Below the pieces are notes generated by a model. That model ran no database searches and had not been told where the DNA came from. It saw only the letters and a list, made by a program, of their open reading frames with translations. The translations under genes were made by a program, and so were the position numbers. From contig NZ_SPQT01000009.1 of NCBI RefSeq assembly GCF_004571025.1, forward strand, positions 124,001 to 188,000: a DNA stretch of 64,000 nt. Reading direction: 5' to 3'. The first letter of the stretch is position 1, and the number at the start of each line of letters is the position of its first letter. Of the stretch, positions 24,748 to 33,128 are shown piece by piece. Origin of the DNA: Bradyrhizobium niftali (GTDB lineage: Bacteria > Pseudomonadota > Alphaproteobacteria > Rhizobiales > Xanthobacteraceae).

Positions 24748-25335
24748 TCAGGACAGACTCGGTGCGGAGGTCGCGAACTGCTCGTCCTGAACCTTGGCCG
24801 GCAACGCCTTGTGGACTTTGACGTAATCGATCACGTCGGCCAGCAATTTGAGCCCGAGCGGGGCGAGCGCGCGCTCCCAGAGCTCGCGGGCGGTCTCGCC
24901 CTTCCTGACGAAGCACCATTCCTGCGCGGCGATGGCGCCGGCGTCCATGCGGTCGGCGAGATGATAGATCGTGCCGCCGGCGATCGGATCGCCTTCCTTG
25001 ATGGTCCATTCCACGGCGGCCTTGCCGCGGTGACGGGGCAGCAGCGAGGGGTGATAGCCGATCCCGCCGAACCTGGCCGCCGCGAGCGCGTCCTTTCCGA
25101 TCCGGGCATGGCTGTGAGCGGTGATGATCAAATCGGTGTCGGGCGCGATCTCGGAGGCGACCACCAGCTTCGGATTGGCCTGCACCACCACCTCGATGCC
25201 GGCCGCCCTGGCGGTCGCGGCGAGGCGGTCCTCGGCATCGGCCACCACGACCCGCGCGATCGACACGCTGTGCTCCCGGAGCATGTTCAGGGTGGTTACG
25301 CCGAAATGGCGGGAGCCGACGAGGGTAATGCGCAT
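24748..25335 (-). CDS. Formyltransferase-fold protein resembling the hydrolase domain of 10-formyl-THF dehydrogenase
   Basis: 195 residues comprising one formyl_transf_N domain and no Fmt C-terminal domain, so it is not a standard methionyl-tRNA formyltransferase (about 310 residues). The key block is GGIGYHPSLLPRHRGKAAVE with His95, and the Asp (Asp131) is in DRMDAGAIAAQEW. Fmt and PurN have Asn two residues before the His (N-x-H); here that position is Gly and Tyr precedes the His. This is as in the YHPSLLPRHRG motif of the N-terminal hydrolase domain of 10-formyltetrahydrofolate dehydrogenase. A role in formyl-folate hydrolysis or formyl transfer is inferred. Confidence 0.8.
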   Translation of the reverse strand: MRITLVGSRHFGVTTLNMLREHSVSIARVVVADAEDRLAATARAAGIEVVVQANPKLVVASEIAPDTDLIITAHSHARIGKDALAAARFGGIGYHPSLLPRHRGKAAVEWTIKEGDPIAGGTIYHLADRMDAGAIAAQEWCFVRKGETARELWERALAPLGLKLLADVIDYVKVHKALPAKVQDEQFATSAPSLS

Positions 25336-25899
25336 GGGTGTCCGATCTGTCTCGCAACTGCGTCATACCCCCGATAACACGTCAGGGCGCCGTGTCACCA
25401 CCCGCGGGCCATTTGCGCTGGTTATCAACAATGCGCCGGGCGCGGGACACGATGAATTGCACGATTGCGCGGCCGGCCGTTCCGCGGCTACGGCCTGCCG
25501 GCCGTATGACCGCTACAGCGCCGATCGCAAAGTGCCGCGGACCTATTTCTGCGTTACCGACCAGCGTTGCCGTACGGCCACGGTCGGCCGGAAGTGATGG
25601 ATGAGACGGTTCCTGTGTTTCATTTCGAACAGAAGGAATCGATCCCGCCGTTAGAGTGGTCATACCGGGGCTGGCGACATTTCAACCCGCATCCATTTTC
25701 GAACCCGGCTTTGGCCGCTGGTCTCATCGCCAGCGGCCTTTTCATGCTCGGCGATCGAGAAATCGTCTGACGGTAATACGTTCTCAACCAGCCTGGCGTA
25801 TCGACGAATCCGTCGCGGATTTGTATTGCGTACCGCGACACCGAAAATGTCCCGCCGGCGTGGGTGCGCCGCGCGGGCCTTTTCGCCGGGACCGATTTC
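25336..25899 (+). other. 564-base stretch with no convincing gene
   Basis: Several overlapping short frames exist on both strands, but none has a good start signal. One plus-strand frame ending at 25597 has a Cys/Tyr-rich, protein-like end (ACRPYDRYSADRKVPRTYFC) and could be the tail of a decayed gene. No repeat or RNA gene was recognised. Confidence 0.4.
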
Positions 25900-26118
25900 A
25901 TGCCGAGCGCGATTGAGCAGATCGTCGACATCTATGTCCGACTGAAGAACCGGCGCGGCCTCGACCAGCTGATGATGCACAGGCAACGGCTCGCGGTCGA
26001 TCTGAAGAGCAGGTCCGGCTATGATTTCAGCCTGCCGATCAGCCAGATCGACGAGGAGATCGCGATCATCGAGGCGGGCCTCAGCCGGCTGAAGGCGGCG
26101 AATCCTGCGGCGCTTTAG
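25900..26118 (+). CDS. Small conserved-type protein of unknown function
   Basis: 72 residues from ATG 25900 (MPSAIEQIVDIYVRLKNRRG). A GGGACCG about 7 bases upstream may serve as a weak ribosome site. The sequence is helical and basic in the middle, with an acidic end (QIDEEIAIIEAGLSRL). It has no membrane segment or signal. It is convergent with the 100-residue helical protein at 26124, with 5 bases between the two stops. I recognise it only as a bradyrhizobial hypothetical protein. Confidence 0.65.
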   Translation: MPSAIEQIVDIYVRLKNRRGLDQLMMHRQRLAVDLKSRSGYDFSLPISQIDEEIAIIEAGLSRLKAANPAAL

Positions 26119-26123
26119 CGCGC

Positions 26124-26426
26124 CTAGGAGCGCTTCCCGCCGTCGATCACCGTGAACCATGGCCGGGCCTTGGTCGGTTCGACCAGCAGTTCGTCGACCA
26201 TGGCGCTCGCGGCCTCGACATACTTCCGTGTCGGCTTGTCCAGGGGCCTCAGCGCCTCGTCGTCGAGCGCGACCTTGGCGGCCTCGACCAGCTTGCGCAT
26301 GCGCTCGGCATGGTCGTCGCCCGCGGTCAGCGTCGCGCGGGCCAGCGAGCGCAGCACGAACAGCTCGCCTTCGAGGCGGAGCAGGCGGTCGTTGAGCCTG
26401 GTGAGGATGGCGTTGAGGTCGGCCAT
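26124..26426 (-). CDS. Small helical protein of unknown function
   Basis: 100 residues, predicted mostly alpha-helical with a possible coiled coil at the start (LNAILTRLNDRLLRLEGELF). The C-terminal part reads KPTRKYVEAASAMVDELLVE. There are no cysteines, signal or membrane segments. It lies 90 bases downstream of the acetoacetyl-CoA synthetase start-distal region on the opposite side, convergent with the 72-residue gene. Function unknown. Confidence 0.65.
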   Translation of the reverse strand: MADLNAILTRLNDRLLRLEGELFVLRSLARATLTAGDDHAERMRKLVEAAKVALDDEALRPLDKPTRKYVEAASAMVDELLVEPTKARPWFTVIDGGKRS

Positions 26427-26517
26427 GGCGCACGTTCGTTGCGGAAGATCTATCCTGATCTAGCGGCGATCGGTGAACGGAGTGCAAACGGCATTGGCGC
26501 AATTGGGGCGATCCCCT

Positions 26518-28566
26518 TCAGGCCGCGTTCCGCGCCAGATAGTCGCGCGCGAAGGCGAGATACCAGTCGAGGCAGGCGGGATTGGCCATTGCCTCCTTGT
26601 TGATGACCTTCTCGACGGGGTGGCCGAGCAGCAGCTTCTTGATCGGCAGCTCCTGCTTCTTGCCCGACAGCGTGCGCGGGATCTCGGCGACGGCGAAGAT
26701 CTCGTTCGGCAGGAAGCGGCGTGACAGGCCGGCCTCGATCGCCTTGTTGATCTTGGCCCGAATCGCGTCGTCGAACGCGACGCCGTCGCGCAGTACCACG
26801 AACAGCGGCATGTAGCTGTCGCGGCCGAGATATTCGAGGTCGACGACGAGGGAGTCGAGCACCTCGGGCAAGGCCTCGATGGCGGAATAGAGCTCGCTCG
26901 TGCCCATGCGCAGACCGTGCCGGTTGATGGTCGCATCGCTGCGGCCATAGATGATGCAGGAGCCGTCCGGATCGACCTTGAGCCAGTCGCCGTGCCGCCA
27001 CACGGGGCCGCGGCCGCTGCCGTCGAAATTGTCCGGATAGGTCTCGAAATAGCTGGACCGATAGCGCACATCGTTCTCGTCGTTCCAGAAGTAGAGCGGC
27101 ATCGACGGCATCGGCTCGGTGCAGACGAGCTCGCCGACCTCGCCCGTGACGGCGCGACCCTGTTCGCTGAAGGCTTCGACGGCGGCGCCGAGCAGGCGGC
27201 ACTGCATCGCACCGGGCGTCTGCGGCAATTCGCGGTTGCCGCCGATGAACGCGCCGGCGAAATCGGTGCCGCCGGAAATGTTCGCCCACCAGAGGTCCGC
27301 CTGCGCCTTGCTGCCATTGGTCTTCGACAGTGCGGCGAAGCGGTCGTTGAACCAGGCTTGCGTGTCGGCGCTCAGCGGCGAGCCGGTCGAGCCAAGGCAG
27401 CGCAGCCGCGACAGATCGCCGGCGGCGGCGAGATCGATTTCGGCCTTGGCGCAGTTGGCGAAGAACGCCGCGCCGGCGCCGAAGAAGGTCGCCTTCGACT
27501 GCGCCACGAAGCGCCACAGCGTGGTCCAGTCCGGCTTGTCCTTCGTGCCACCGGGGCTGCCGTCGAAGATGCAGCAGGTGGTGCCGCTGAGCAGGCCGCC
27601 GACTTGCGAATTCCACATGATCCAGCCGGTCGAAGAGTACCAGTGATAGCGCTCGCCGAAGGAATTCTGCTGATAGGAGCAGCCGATGTCGTTGTGCAGG
27701 CCGAGCAGCGCGAGCACCACGATGACGATGCCGCCATGGCCGTGCACGATCGGCTTGGGCAGGCCGGTGGTGCCGCTGGAATAGACGATCCAGAGCGGAT
27801 GATCGAACGGCAGCCAGGCCGGCTCGAACGCGTCGATCGCAGCGCTGGTCCTTGCGACAATCTCGGAGAGCAGGGCATCAGGTGCGGCGGCAGCATCAGC
27901 CTCGCTGTGCAGGATGACATGCTCGACCGTGGGCAGCGATCGCCGCAGCTCGGCGACGATGTCGCGCCGGTCGTGCTGCCGGCCGGCATAGGTGACGGCG
28001 TCGCAGGCAATCAGCACTTTGGGTTCGATCTGCTTGAAGCGGTCGATCACGGCGGGCGCGGCCATATCGGGTGCGCAGACGCTCCAGACCGCGCCGATGC
28101 TGGCGGTCGCGAGAAACGCGATGATGGTCTCGGGGATGTTGGGCAGATAGGCCGCGACGCGGTCGCCGGGCCTGATGCCGTTATCCTTCAGATGCAGCGC
28201 GAGCGCGGCGGCCTTGCGCCGCAGCTCCGGCCAGCTCGTTTCCCTCAGCCTGCCGTCCTCGCCGCCGCTGACGATCGCGGGCAGGCCGGCGGCGTCGGCC
28301 GCCTCGACATGCCGGAACACCTGCCGGGCATAGTTGACCTGTGCGCCGGGAAACCAGACCGCGCCGGGCATCTTGCGCTCGGTGATCACCGCCGCAAACG
28401 GCGTCGGCGATCGCAGATCGTAATAATCCCAGATGCTGCGCCAGAAACCGTCGAGATCGCGCACCGACCATTGCCGCATCTCTTCGTAGCTGCCGAAGCT
28501 GAGGCCGCGCTGCGCGGCGAGCCAGTTGCGATAGAGGGCGATCTGGGGAACGAAGGGTGCGGTCAT
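26518..28566 (-). CDS. Acetoacetyl-CoA synthetase (acetoacetate-CoA ligase)
   Basis: 682 residues of the ANL adenylating superfamily. It activates acetoacetate with ATP and CoA, feeding ketone bodies and poly-hydroxybutyrate breakdown products into acetyl-CoA metabolism. The AMP-binding P-loop is IVYSSGTTGLPKPIVHGHGG. The adenylate-binding segment is RYHWYSSTGWIMWN, whose W-rich form is typical of AACS rather than acetyl-CoA synthetase. The catalytic Lys is in TLSGKKQELPIKKLL near the end. The N-terminus (YRNWLAAQRGLSFGSYEEMR) is also AACS-like. Length matches the family (about 650-680). It stands as a single-gene unit. Confidence 0.94.
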   Translation of the reverse strand: MTAPFVPQIALYRNWLAAQRGLSFGSYEEMRQWSVRDLDGFWRSIWDYYDLRSPTPFAAVITERKMPGAVWFPGAQVNYARQVFRHVEAADAAGLPAIVSGGEDGRLRETSWPELRRKAAALALHLKDNGIRPGDRVAAYLPNIPETIIAFLATASIGAVWSVCAPDMAAPAVIDRFKQIEPKVLIACDAVTYAGRQHDRRDIVAELRRSLPTVEHVILHSEADAAAAPDALLSEIVARTSAAIDAFEPAWLPFDHPLWIVYSSGTTGLPKPIVHGHGGIVIVVLALLGLHNDIGCSYQQNSFGERYHWYSSTGWIMWNSQVGGLLSGTTCCIFDGSPGGTKDKPDWTTLWRFVAQSKATFFGAGAAFFANCAKAEIDLAAAGDLSRLRCLGSTGSPLSADTQAWFNDRFAALSKTNGSKAQADLWWANISGGTDFAGAFIGGNRELPQTPGAMQCRLLGAAVEAFSEQGRAVTGEVGELVCTEPMPSMPLYFWNDENDVRYRSSYFETYPDNFDGSGRGPVWRHGDWLKVDPDGSCIIYGRSDATINRHGLRMGTSELYSAIEALPEVLDSLVVDLEYLGRDSYMPLFVVLRDGVAFDDAIRAKINKAIEAGLSRRFLPNEIFAVAEIPRTLSGKKQELPIKKLLLGHPVEKVINKEAMANPACLDWYLAFARDYLARNAA

Positions 28567-28644
28567 TGCGTGTCGGCTTCGATTGCGGGGAAGGGAAGTT
28601 TAGCCGGCGACGCGGCGTAGCAGAAGTGGCGGCTCGCTCAGTCT

Positions 28645-28780
28645 CGTGTCCCGGACGCGCTGCAACGTCCTTCACGTTGCGGCGCAGAGCCGGGACCCAT
28701 GCTCAGCGAGGGCTCTGAAAGATGGGCCCCGGCTCAGCAGCGCACCGTCGAAGAGACGCTGCGCTGCGTCCGGGGCACGG
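28645..28780. repeat. Intergenic repeat (gtcccggac family)
   Basis: GTCCCGGACGCGCTGCAACG is followed by the mirrored GCGGCGCAGAGCCGGGACCC, then a second mirrored pair (ATGGGCCCCGGCTCAGCAG / CTGCGTCCGGGGCAC). The same family occurs at 63236-63312. It lies upstream of the acetoacetyl-CoA synthetase gene. Confidence 0.7.
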
Positions 28781-28903
28781 ATAACCTCGATCCGATTCTT
28801 CAAACACTGGACGCACCTTCGCGCTCTCGCGGCCGTCTTCGCAAGCTGGCAAAGGTGTCAGCCATGTCTACTAAGCACTGCGCGTTTTACGAGGGTCTCG
28901 TAA

Positions 28904-28987
28904 CCCCGATGGAGCGCAGCGCAATCCGGGGAGGTCGAGCAATGCGGCGACAGCGCTCCCGGATTGCGCTGCGCTCAATCCGGGCTA
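28904..28987. repeat. Palindromic repeat (tagcccggatgg family)
   Basis: CCCCGATGGAGCGCAGCGCA and AATCCGGGG are mirrored by CCCGGATTGCGCTGCGCTCA and ATCCGGGCTAC. It is related to the element after gyrA (1638-1794). The whole 28567-29010 gap holds this and the previous repeat and no gene. Confidence 0.75.
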
Positions 28988-29010
28988 CGACACACCTGTA
29001 AGGCTGTCGC

Positions 29011-29238
29011 CTACCAGCCGACGCCGGCCCAGCGCCGGCCGAATACCGGCGGCTTCGTCTTCACGGCTTGCCAGCCAAAGAAGTGATGCTTGCCGGACCA
29101 TGCGTGCACCACGCCGCTGCAGATTCTGCACTTGAAGCTGCCGGAATGCGCCTCGCTGTGCTCTTCCCTGGTCGCGGTGTAGTTCATGCTGCAACCCGCG
29201 CAGGTGAATTCTTCGGTCGTCCAGATGCTGTTGGCCAT
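29011..29238 (-). CDS. Small zinc-finger-like protein
   Basis: 75 residues. Cysteine pairs CAGC (about residue 14) and CRIC (about residue 38), together with two His (EHSEAHSG), suggest a zinc-binding fold. The C-terminus is Trp-rich (HAWSGKHHFFGWQ). The start has only a weak ribosome site. It is flanked by intergenic repeats and appears to stand alone. No named family is recognised. Confidence 0.65.
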   Translation of the reverse strand: MANSIWTTEEFTCAGCSMNYTATREEHSEAHSGSFKCRICSGVVHAWSGKHHFFGWQAVKTKPPVFGRRWAGVGW

Positions 29239-29498
29239 TGCAAACTCAGTGTCCCCAGATGCTTGGCGAGAAGGGTACGAGCGAGCCTTTGCACCGGCGT
29301 AAACCGGTCGGCGGAAATCCGGTTAATCACCGTTAGCCAAACCCGTCTTCGGACGCAGATCTTGCAGGATTTTCCCGGGTCGCGGAGCGCCGGTCAGTCC
29401 AAGTCGCGCCGCCGACGGGTCCAAGCGCGCGCCTGATCCGGCAGCTAGATTTCACCCGGGTCGCCTCGGTTGGAAGGCGCATCAATGGGGGTGAGATC

Positions 29499-30218
29499 AT
29501 GGGGACGAAGCTCGTTCTGACGGCTGCGCTGTTGTCGCTGGCAACGCCGGCATTCGCCGCGGATATCATCGCGCCCGCGCCGGTGAAGGCGCCGGTGGCG
29601 GCTCAAATCTTCAGCTGGACCGGCTTCTACATCGGCGCGCATGGTGGCGGCGCCTGGAGCAGGTGGACCGGTATCGATCCGGCCGATCCGACGGCGACCT
29701 GGAGCTCGGTCACGGCCAGCGGCGGCGTGGTCGGCGGCCAGATCGGCGGCAACTACCAGATCAGCAATGTCGTGCTGGGCCTTGAGGGCACCGGCGCCTG
29801 GTCCAGCGTCACGCTCTCCAGCAACAGCCCGTTCGGCGGCGGCGCCGGCTTCATCTTCTCGTTGAAGAACGACTATATCGCCACGGTGGCCGGCCGCTTC
29901 GGCGTCGCCTTCGACCGCGTGCTGCTCTACGCCAAGGGCGGTGCGGCCTTCACCCGGGACAAATACTACGTGAACAATGGCCTTGCCGGCGCGCTCGCCG
30001 GTTCCGCCTCGGGCAGCTTCAACCGCACCGGCTGGCTCGCCGGCGGCGGCGTCGAGTGGATGTTCATGCCGAACTGGTCGGTGAGGGCCGAGTACAACTA
30101 CATGAGCTTTGGCGCGATCACCGAACAGCCGGTGACGACAGGCAATCTGGTGGCGACGCCCGCCAACGTGAAGCTGAACATCCAGACCGGAACGGTGGGC
30201 GTGAACTACCACTTCTAG
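29499..30218 (+). CDS. Outer-membrane beta-barrel protein (Omp25/RopB-like)
   Basis: 239 residues. The signal peptide ends at TPAFAADI. The barrel starts with the typical rhizobial WTGFYIGAHGGGAWS and ends in a C-terminal aromatic strand (TGTVGVNYHF) with terminal Phe for BAM insertion. Internal strands include YIATVAGRFGVAFDRVLLYA and NWSVRAEYNYMSFG. The Shine-Dalgarno sequence GGTGAG lies before the ATG. Such 8-stranded Opa-like porins are abundant in the outer membrane of Rhizobiales; a transport role is not established. It is a single-gene unit. Confidence 0.93.
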   Translation: MGTKLVLTAALLSLATPAFAADIIAPAPVKAPVAAQIFSWTGFYIGAHGGGAWSRWTGIDPADPTATWSSVTASGGVVGGQIGGNYQISNVVLGLEGTGAWSSVTLSSNSPFGGGAGFIFSLKNDYIATVAGRFGVAFDRVLLYAKGGAAFTRDKYYVNNGLAGALAGSASGSFNRTGWLAGGGVEWMFMPNWSVRAEYNYMSFGAITEQPVTTGNLVATPANVKLNIQTGTVGVNYHF

Positions 30219-30396
30219 CCGCGCCGGCGTCGCCGCAGGATCAGTCGCAGGTCTGGTCAGGCCGCTTGTCCCGGTCAAGTGTCCCGGGTACGGCGCCGGG
30301 CGCGAGTCCGCCTCGTCTTGACGCCCGGCCCGGGGCTGGCAATAACGGCTTGCCCGTGCAAGAGCCGGAACCCGCGTCGATGCCGCAAGGAAGGTC

Positions 30397-31494
30397 GTGC
30401 CCGTGAAAAGTCTCCGTCAGCTCCTGACGGGAGAGGACATCATCCAGCTCGTGATCCGGCTCGGCCTGCTCGCCCTGCTGATCATCTGGACCTTCCTGAT
30501 CATCCGCCCGTTCGTGCCGATCCTGGCCTGGAGTGGCGTGCTCGCGGTCGCGTTCTACCCGGCCTTCAGCTGGGTCGCGAAAATCCTCGGCGGGCGGCCC
30601 AAGACCGCAGCGGCAATCCTCACCTTGATCACGCTCGGCATCGTCATCGGCCCTGCAACCTGGCTCGGCATCAGTGCGGTGGACGGCGCGCGCGAACTGG
30701 CGCACCAGCTCGGTACCGGCGACCTCGCGCTCCAGTCGGCGCCGGAGCAGCTGAAGTCGTGGCCGATCGTCGGCCCGTGGCTCTACGAACTCTGGGACCA
30801 GGCCTATACCAACATCCGCGCGGTACTGCGGGAAGTGGCGCCGTATCTCCAGCCACTGGCGGGACCGCTTCTGTCGCTCGCGGGCGATGCCGGCGTCGGC
30901 ACGCTCCAGTTTCTGGTCTCGGTGTTCGTGGCCGGCTTCCTGTTCCCGCATGGACCGAGGCTGGTTGCGGCCGGCCGCGGCTTCCTGTTTCGCATCGTGC
31001 CCGAACAGAGCGAGCATTTCCTGGGGCTCGCCGGCGCGACCATCCGCGCCGTGGCGCAAGGCGTGATCGGCGTCGCGATCGTGCAGGCACTGCTCGCCGG
31101 CATCGGCTTCAAGCTCGCGGCCGTGCCGAGCGCCGGCCTTCTCGCCTTCCTCGTGCTGCTGCTCTCGATCGTGCAGATCGGCGCCTTCCTGGTGCTGCTG
31201 CCGGTGATCATCTGGATCTGGACCGCCAAGGACGTCACCACGGCGCTGCTGCTCACGGTGTTTCTCGTCCTGGTCGGCTTCATCGACACGATGTTGAAGC
31301 CGCTCGTGATGGGGCGTGGCCTGACCACGCCGACCATCGTGATCTTCGTCGGCGTGATCGGCGGCACGCTCGCCCATGGCATCGTCGGCCTGTTCATCGG
31401 GCCGATCATCCTGTCCGTGGCCTGGGAGATGATGATGGCCTGGATCAGGACAGAGGACCGGGCGGAGGCGGGCGCGAGGGCGAGCAAAGGTTGA
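30397..31494 (+). CDS. AI-2E family transporter-like membrane protein
   Basis: 365 residues of the AI-2 exporter/PerM (UPF0118) family. The start is GTG 30397 or GTG 30403; AAGGAAGG precedes the first. N-terminal spans (LGLLALLIIWTFLIIRPFVP) come before a soluble stretch of about 80 residues. The conserved C-terminal half follows, with VAQGVIGVAIVQALLAGIGF and MLKPLVMGRG. Family members include Na+/H+ antiporters and E. coli TqsA; the substrate here is unknown. The nearest downstream gene is a NUDIX hydrolase about 145 bases away. Confidence 0.9.
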   Translation: MPVKSLRQLLTGEDIIQLVIRLGLLALLIIWTFLIIRPFVPILAWSGVLAVAFYPAFSWVAKILGGRPKTAAAILTLITLGIVIGPATWLGISAVDGARELAHQLGTGDLALQSAPEQLKSWPIVGPWLYELWDQAYTNIRAVLREVAPYLQPLAGPLLSLAGDAGVGTLQFLVSVFVAGFLFPHGPRLVAAGRGFLFRIVPEQSEHFLGLAGATIRAVAQGVIGVAIVQALLAGIGFKLAAVPSAGLLAFLVLLLSIVQIGAFLVLLPVIIWIWTAKDVTTALLLTVFLVLVGFIDTMLKPLVMGRGLTTPTIVIFVGVIGGTLAHGIVGLFIGPIILSVAWEMMMAWIRTEDRAEAGARASKG

Positions 31495-31577
31495 TCTCGC
31501 GCCCTCGAACGGCGCGATCTGCCCGCCGTGTCGCAGCTGGTCCGACGGCCCGCGGCCTGTGATCAAGGCGCGTCCCG

Positions 31578-31603
31578 AACTTGTCTATCCGACTAGACAA
31601 GTT
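31578..31603. promoter_or_regulatory. Perfect 10-base inverted repeat upstream of the NUDIX gene
   Basis: AACTTGTCTA and TAGACAAGTT are separated by TCCGAC. There is no T-run after it, so it looks more like a protein-binding site than a terminator. The half sites resemble those of GntR/HutC-type regulators, a loose comparison only. It lies 37 bases before the NUDIX ATG. Confidence 0.5.
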
Positions 31604-31639
31604 ACGATCAGGACGATTCTATTTTCGATTGCGGCAGTA

Positions 31640-32029
31640 ATGGCGAAGTCTTCCAAGCTGGTCGCCGCCAAGCGCGGCAAGGTATTGTTGGTCAGACGCC
31701 GGTCGGACGGCCTGTGGATGTTCCCGGGCGGCCGCAAACGCGCGCGCGAGTCCGAGAAGGACTGCCTGCGGCGGGAGATCAAGGAGGAGCTGCCCGAGCT
31801 GAAGCTCGGCAGGATCAGCCTCTGGAAGGAAGTGAAGGCCAGGAACAAGCGCTCCGGCCGCAAGATGAGCGATGCGATCTTCATCGCCAAAGGCGCCAAG
31901 GGCAGGCTCGCGATCGGCGACAAGAAGGAGATCGACCGCGCCGCCTGGCAGAAGCCGCGCGGCATCCGCCTGACCCCGACCTCGCGCTATATCCGCGACC
32001 GCCTGTTTCCGCGGAAGCGGCAGCGGTAA
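31640..32029 (+). CDS. NUDIX hydrolase
   Basis: 129 residues from ATG 31640; an in-frame start at 31559 would run through the inverted repeat. The NUDIX box is nearly complete: G-x5-E-x7-REIKEEL in GGRKRARESEKDCLRREIKE. Only the final Gly of the consensus is replaced. VLLVRRRSDGLWMFPGG precedes it. The protein is very basic (many Lys/Arg), ending RDRLFPRKRQR, which suggests an RNA or polyphosphate-containing substrate. The particular nucleoside-diphosphate derivative cleaved cannot be told. Confidence 0.88.
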   Translation: MAKSSKLVAAKRGKVLLVRRRSDGLWMFPGGRKRARESEKDCLRREIKEELPELKLGRISLWKEVKARNKRSGRKMSDAIFIAKGAKGRLAIGDKKEIDRAAWQKPRGIRLTPTSRYIRDRLFPRKRQR

Positions 32030-32180
32030 GCCAAAGCACGACGAGATGAGGTTTTGATTGCTGCGACAACGGAGGTGCGCTCGCTCTCCCGCTCTTGTCC
32101 GCCGAAGTCTTGGCGACGGCAGATGCGGGGAAGGTCGAACGAGCCTGCGGCCAATCAATTCAACCTATGGCCGTTTCGCT

Positions 32181-32459
32181 TTAGTCCTCCCGGTCCACCG
32201 AACGGCCCCGCCCGGCGAATGATCGCGCCGCGCGCGGCTCCGGCGCGACGCGCCTGGCCGCCTCGGCCTCGCGCTGCTCCTTGCGGGCCTTGCGCGCATT
32301 GCGCATCGCGCGCTTGACGAAAGGGTGCTGCGAATCCTCGGCGAAGAACAGCACCACCTCGCAACTCGGACATTGCCTGGAATAGCCGTCCTGCAACCGT
32401 CCGGCGCGATCGCGGAACACGGACTTGCAGCGCGTGCACTGAATCTGGACGAAACTCAT
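32181..32459 (-). CDS. Small zinc-ribbon protein with a basic helical tail
   Basis: 92 residues. CTRCKSVF (about residues 8-15) and CPSCEVVLFF (about 30-39) give a CxxC-x18-CxxC zinc ribbon like the MJ0042 type. The second half is Arg/Ala-rich and helical (KRAMRNARKARKEQREAEAA). It may bind nucleic acid; that is inference from composition. No Shine-Dalgarno sequence is visible before the ATG. It is convergent with the NUDIX gene. Confidence 0.75.
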   Translation of the reverse strand: MSFVQIQCTRCKSVFRDRAGRLQDGYSRQCPSCEVVLFFAEDSQHPFVKRAMRNARKARKEQREAEAARRVAPEPRAARSFAGRGRSVDRED

Positions 32460-32668
32460 ACGCGACCGACAATGACCGATGGAAATGGGTGGTCAGGTGA
32501 TCGCAAATGTCTGAAGAAAGCCTGAAGGCTTTCGCGGCATTCCGAGAGGTCTCGTCGCAGCCGATGTCGCGCGCACGAACGCGATGCTCGCAAAACGCGG
32601 CCAGGCGTCATCGGCCCGTCGCGACTGGCGGCGGTGGGAGCTCGTTGGAGCTGTCAATCAGCCAGCCG

Positions 32669-32910
32669 CTATTGCTTAGCCGCCATCATGTCCAGGCAAT
32701 GGTTGAGAAAGGCGGTGCGATCCCTGGGCAGCACCTTCTCCAGATCCGCCTTCATCGCGCATTCGCGTTGCCGCAACTGCTCGGCGCGGCGCGCTTCTCG
32801 GCCGCCTCGCGGTATTCAGGAGCAACCTTGTTCGGATCGACCAGCGGTTGCGAGCGGGCGGGGGCCGTCACAAGGAGTGCGATGGCGGCGATGAAAATGA
32901 ATGGTTTCAA
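32669..32910 (-). pseudogene. Small exported protein gene with an internal frameshift
   Basis: A TTG start at 32910 has an ideal GGAGG 5 bases upstream and gives MKPFIFIAAIALLVTAPARS, a signal peptide. The frame continues DPNKVAPEYREAAEKRAA and then runs off to a stop at 32752. In the next phase the sequence continues sensibly as AEQLRQRECAMKADLEKVLP ... FLNHCLDMMAAKQ to TAG at 32671. A one-base loss (or two-base gain) near 32777 in GCGCGCCGCGCCGAG explains both parts. Restored length is about 80 residues with two cysteines. Function unknown. Confidence 0.65.
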
Positions 32911-33017
32911 ATGAGCCTCCGTAAAATGGGGCATCCTAGCGCGCGGCGTGTGCAGGTTCAAACCGGAGGCGCGGTACCCCGTTCCGCATTGGTCGGGCCG
33001 CGCCAACAACCAACAAG

Positions 33018-33039
33018 GCGTGTGAACCAGTTCACACGC
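33018..33039. promoter_or_regulatory. Perfect CRP-like palindrome
   Basis: GCGTGTGAAC-CA-GTTCACACGC is a 22-base palindrome containing TGTGA-N6-TCACA, the consensus for CRP-type regulators. It lies about 60 bases before an isolated terminator and 356 bases before the Mfd-like gene. No coding gene starts right next to it. Confidence 0.55.
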
Positions 33040-33099
33040 GCGCGGCGCATTCGCTGCTATGAAAGCGTCATTGCCAGACCAATTAATATTTTGACGAAA

Positions 33100-33128
33100 C
33101 ACCCCAGCGTCCAGGCGCTGGGGTTTTT
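33100..33128 (+). terminator. Strong rho-independent terminator with no gene upstream
   Basis: ACCCCAGCG and CGCTGGGGT form a 9-bp stem with a TCCAGG loop, followed by a T-run. The nearest upstream gene is on the other strand. The stretch 33018-33128, palindrome plus terminator, therefore looks like a short non-coding transcription unit. The rest of the 32911-33394 gap shows nothing else. Confidence 0.7.

Noticed and set aside
30241..31566. Long minus-strand frame opposite the AI-2E family gene
   Set aside because: Low-complexity shadow sequence. The plus strand has a convincing membrane protein. The last ~50 codons (30241-30390) could be a tiny gene but have no signal to support it.
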